Of a stretch of DNA of 64,000 bases, positions 62,195-64,000 are shown piece by piece (position 1 is the first letter of the stretch; the number at the start of each line of letters is the position of its first letter). The stretch is taken from NCBI GenBank assembly GCA_964016885.1, contig OZ024744.1, positions 117,491,912 through 117,555,911 of the forward strand, in the 5' to 3' direction. Both the position numbers and the translations under genes were made by a program. Below the pieces are notes generated by a model, which did not search any database, was not told where the DNA came from, and worked only from the letters and a program-made list of their open reading frames with translations. This stretch comes from Eledone cirrhosa (Eukaryota > Mollusca > Cephalopoda > Octopoda > Eledonidae).

Positions 62195-64000
62195 AAAACA
62201 GACTCGTTTATTAAAAGGTTACATTGGCGTGCCTTTTATTTCGATAATCAGGAAAAAGCGGACAATAAACAGGATAAATTTGGGTTTAAAACCTATAATA
62301 ACCCTCCGAGTAACCCAGCGCTGCTACCCTTCGAAAATGATGTCCTGGAACTCATATGAAGTATCAAATTTCGGAATAGGAACAATTCCTTCCAGCAGGA
62401 CCTGAAGAATAGAATTCGTTCTATTAAGGATTCTAATGCCATGCACGTCCATTCCGACAGAACTGGCAACCTATATCAAGTAGAGCGCAGTACTTACCAT
62501 CAACTGCTACATAATGCTGTAACTTAGGATTACCATAAAACTAATTAATGACATCAACGATGCTGGGTTTAAAATCACATCTGATCTCAAGAACCAGGAC
62601 CGGACTGAAACTCTGGACCTTATTTCTCCCCACTTTACCCAGAAGGATCACAAATCCAATTTTCCGAACAACCCCTCTATTTGGCTTATTAACCCTACGA
62701 AGTCCGATTTAGGTGAACTTAATAAAAGGATTTTAGATAGAATTATACCTGAAATTAGAAGTTTGGCCCCTCTTGCACTGTGGAACAATTCTTTCGCGGT
62801 GATTGATTGGTTCAACGGCATATGCAACAAGGAACATTGCCGTTTTATCCAATTCGACATCAACAATTACTACTCCTCTATCACTTTACCACTCCTTCTC
62901 AGAGCTATCAATTTTGCTAAAACACTCACAGTGGTTAAGGATTTCGAAGTTGATGTCATCCTCAATGCCCGTAAGTCGGTGATTAATTTCGACGACTCTA
63001 TTTGGATTAAATATCTAATAGTACTCCATTCGATGTGAGTATGGGCGCGAGCGATTCTGCGAAGGTTACTGATCTTATTGGCCTTTTCCTTCTTTTTTCT
63101 ATCAAGGAAGAATTCCCCAACGTGGGCGGTGGTTTGTACCGTAATGATGGTCTTTTGACCATGACTAAGTGCGGCCCACGCGCTTGCGACAGGTTCAGAA
63201 AAGAACTCAGTCTTCTTTAAAGGCTTCAACCTCTCTATACAGGTTGAGGCCAACCTCTCGGTCGTTAATTACCTTGACGTTACCCTCAATTTGTCGAATG
63301 GCTTGCACTACCCATATAGAAAGCTGAATGATACGCTTAATTACATAAGTAAGCATTCTAACCATCCTGCCAGCATAAACAAGAACCTGGTAAGAAACGT
63401 TTCTTTGAGGCTTTCCCGTCTATCTACAAACGAGCATATTTTCACTGACCATTCCACATATTACAATGAAGCTCTTGCTTGGAGTGGATTTGTCGATAAA
63501 GTAGCATATACAGAGTATGAGAATAGACCTAGAAGAAATAGATCCCGACGCATTATATGGTATAACCCACCATATAATATGGAGGTGGCTACATCATTAG
63601 CTAAGAACTTTCTCTCCCTTATTTAGAACCATTTCCCCCCAGCGCATAAATGTAATAAAATTTTTAATAGAAATACCATTAAAATTTCTTACTCTACGAC
63701 TCCTAACCTTGCACATAACATCACAGCTTCAAATTTAGCTAAACTACCTAGCCGTAGGAACACGTGCAACCCTGTAGCTAGTACTAACTGTAATTGTAGG
63801 AATCGGGTTGACTGCCCTCTATCCGGGAAATGCCTCTCCAGTAACATTGTCTACAAATGTAAGGTTGTAACACCCACGTCCCGTAGGGCCTACATAGGGT
63901 TAACCGCCAATAGATTCAAGCAGCGTCTTTACATGCAAACCCATTCTTTTCTTAACCCTTTAAGAAGGAATATGATGTCACTTTCAGCTTATATCAGGAG
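62195..64000 (+). mobile_element. Penelope-like element P5, continues beyond the window
   Basis: Reads through the whole RT with a few breaks, linker and the start of the GIY-YIG module, where the window ends. Family (Neptune-like) is inferred from the Cys cluster CNC ... CPLSGKC and the linker IWYNPPYNMEVAT. Confidence 0.85.
62207..64000 (+). pseudogene. P5 Penelope RT/GIY-YIG polyprotein, partial, inactivated
   Basis: Blocks in order: FIKRLHWRAFYFDNQEK (62,207), FGFKTYNNPPSNPALLP, stop at about 62,357, FRNRNNSFQQDLKNRI, a stop near 62,525, KDHKSNFPNNPSIWLINPTK (about 62,644), IQFDINNYYSSIT (motif A, D of FDI), ARKSVINFDDSIWIK, a frameshift near 63,025, MGASDSAKVTDLIGLFLL (motif B), LYRNDGLLTM (motif C, 63,135), FFKGFNLSIQVEANLSVVNY, SNGLHYPYRKLNDTLNYISK, IIWYNPPYNMEVAT and then the linker and CNCRNRVDC. 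Motif C is YRNDGL where active relatives have YRDDGL, so a catalytic Asp is Asn. Confidence 0.82.

Noticed and set aside
35628..64000. Further exons of the SDR gene
   Set aside because: I looked for the NNAG and YxxxK regions on the plus strand and found no convincing candidate between the transposons; without RNA data none is listed.

Overview
The window is animal nuclear DNA made almost entirely of transposable elements and tandem repeats. The tRNA-derived SINEs (gttcaaatccc box B, a conserved 3' module ending near aagtagaaacaatt) look like the SINEs of cephalopod genomes, and intron-split SDR exons and large Penelope-like, LINE and piggyBac content fit this. Cephalopod (octopus-like) is therefore my inference from pattern memory, not a search result.

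Region 1 (1-30,957): a head-to-tail, all plus-strand cluster of one APE-type non-LTR retrotransposon (L1/Tx1-like; ORF1 with a CCHC knuckle, ORF2 with endonuclease, RT and a C-terminal zinc finger, 3' tail of ATT repeats). I label the copies A (1-1510), B (1511-2000), C (2001-8056, nearly intact), D (8195-13341), D' (13541-13626), E (13627-25362) and F (25363-30957). Most new copies begin directly at the ATT tail of the previous one. Inside ORF1 of copy E sits a ~7.1-kb array (14,926-22,009) of a 30-bp minisatellite whose consensus has no stop codon in any of the six frames.

Region 2 (31,000-36,000): the only host gene I can support, the first two coding exons of a membrane-anchored short-chain dehydrogenase/reductase (SDR16C/RDH10-like). 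Its first intron is filled by minisatellites, a LINE fragment, a foldback element and a 68-bp satellite.

Region 3 (36,000-64,000): a mosaic of Penelope-like elements (YVDD or YRNDGL RT, GIY-YIG endonuclease, one candidate hammerhead ribozyme), 5'-truncated RTE-like LINEs with a PHD-like finger embedded in the RT and ATG-repeat tails, SINEs that borrow that tail, four large foldback elements, a piggyBac copy with TTAA duplications and a related MITE. Order of insertion can be read directly at several places, most clearly at 53,537-57,504, where a foldback holds a piggyBac that holds a SINE. No rRNA, CRISPR or functional tRNA gene was seen.
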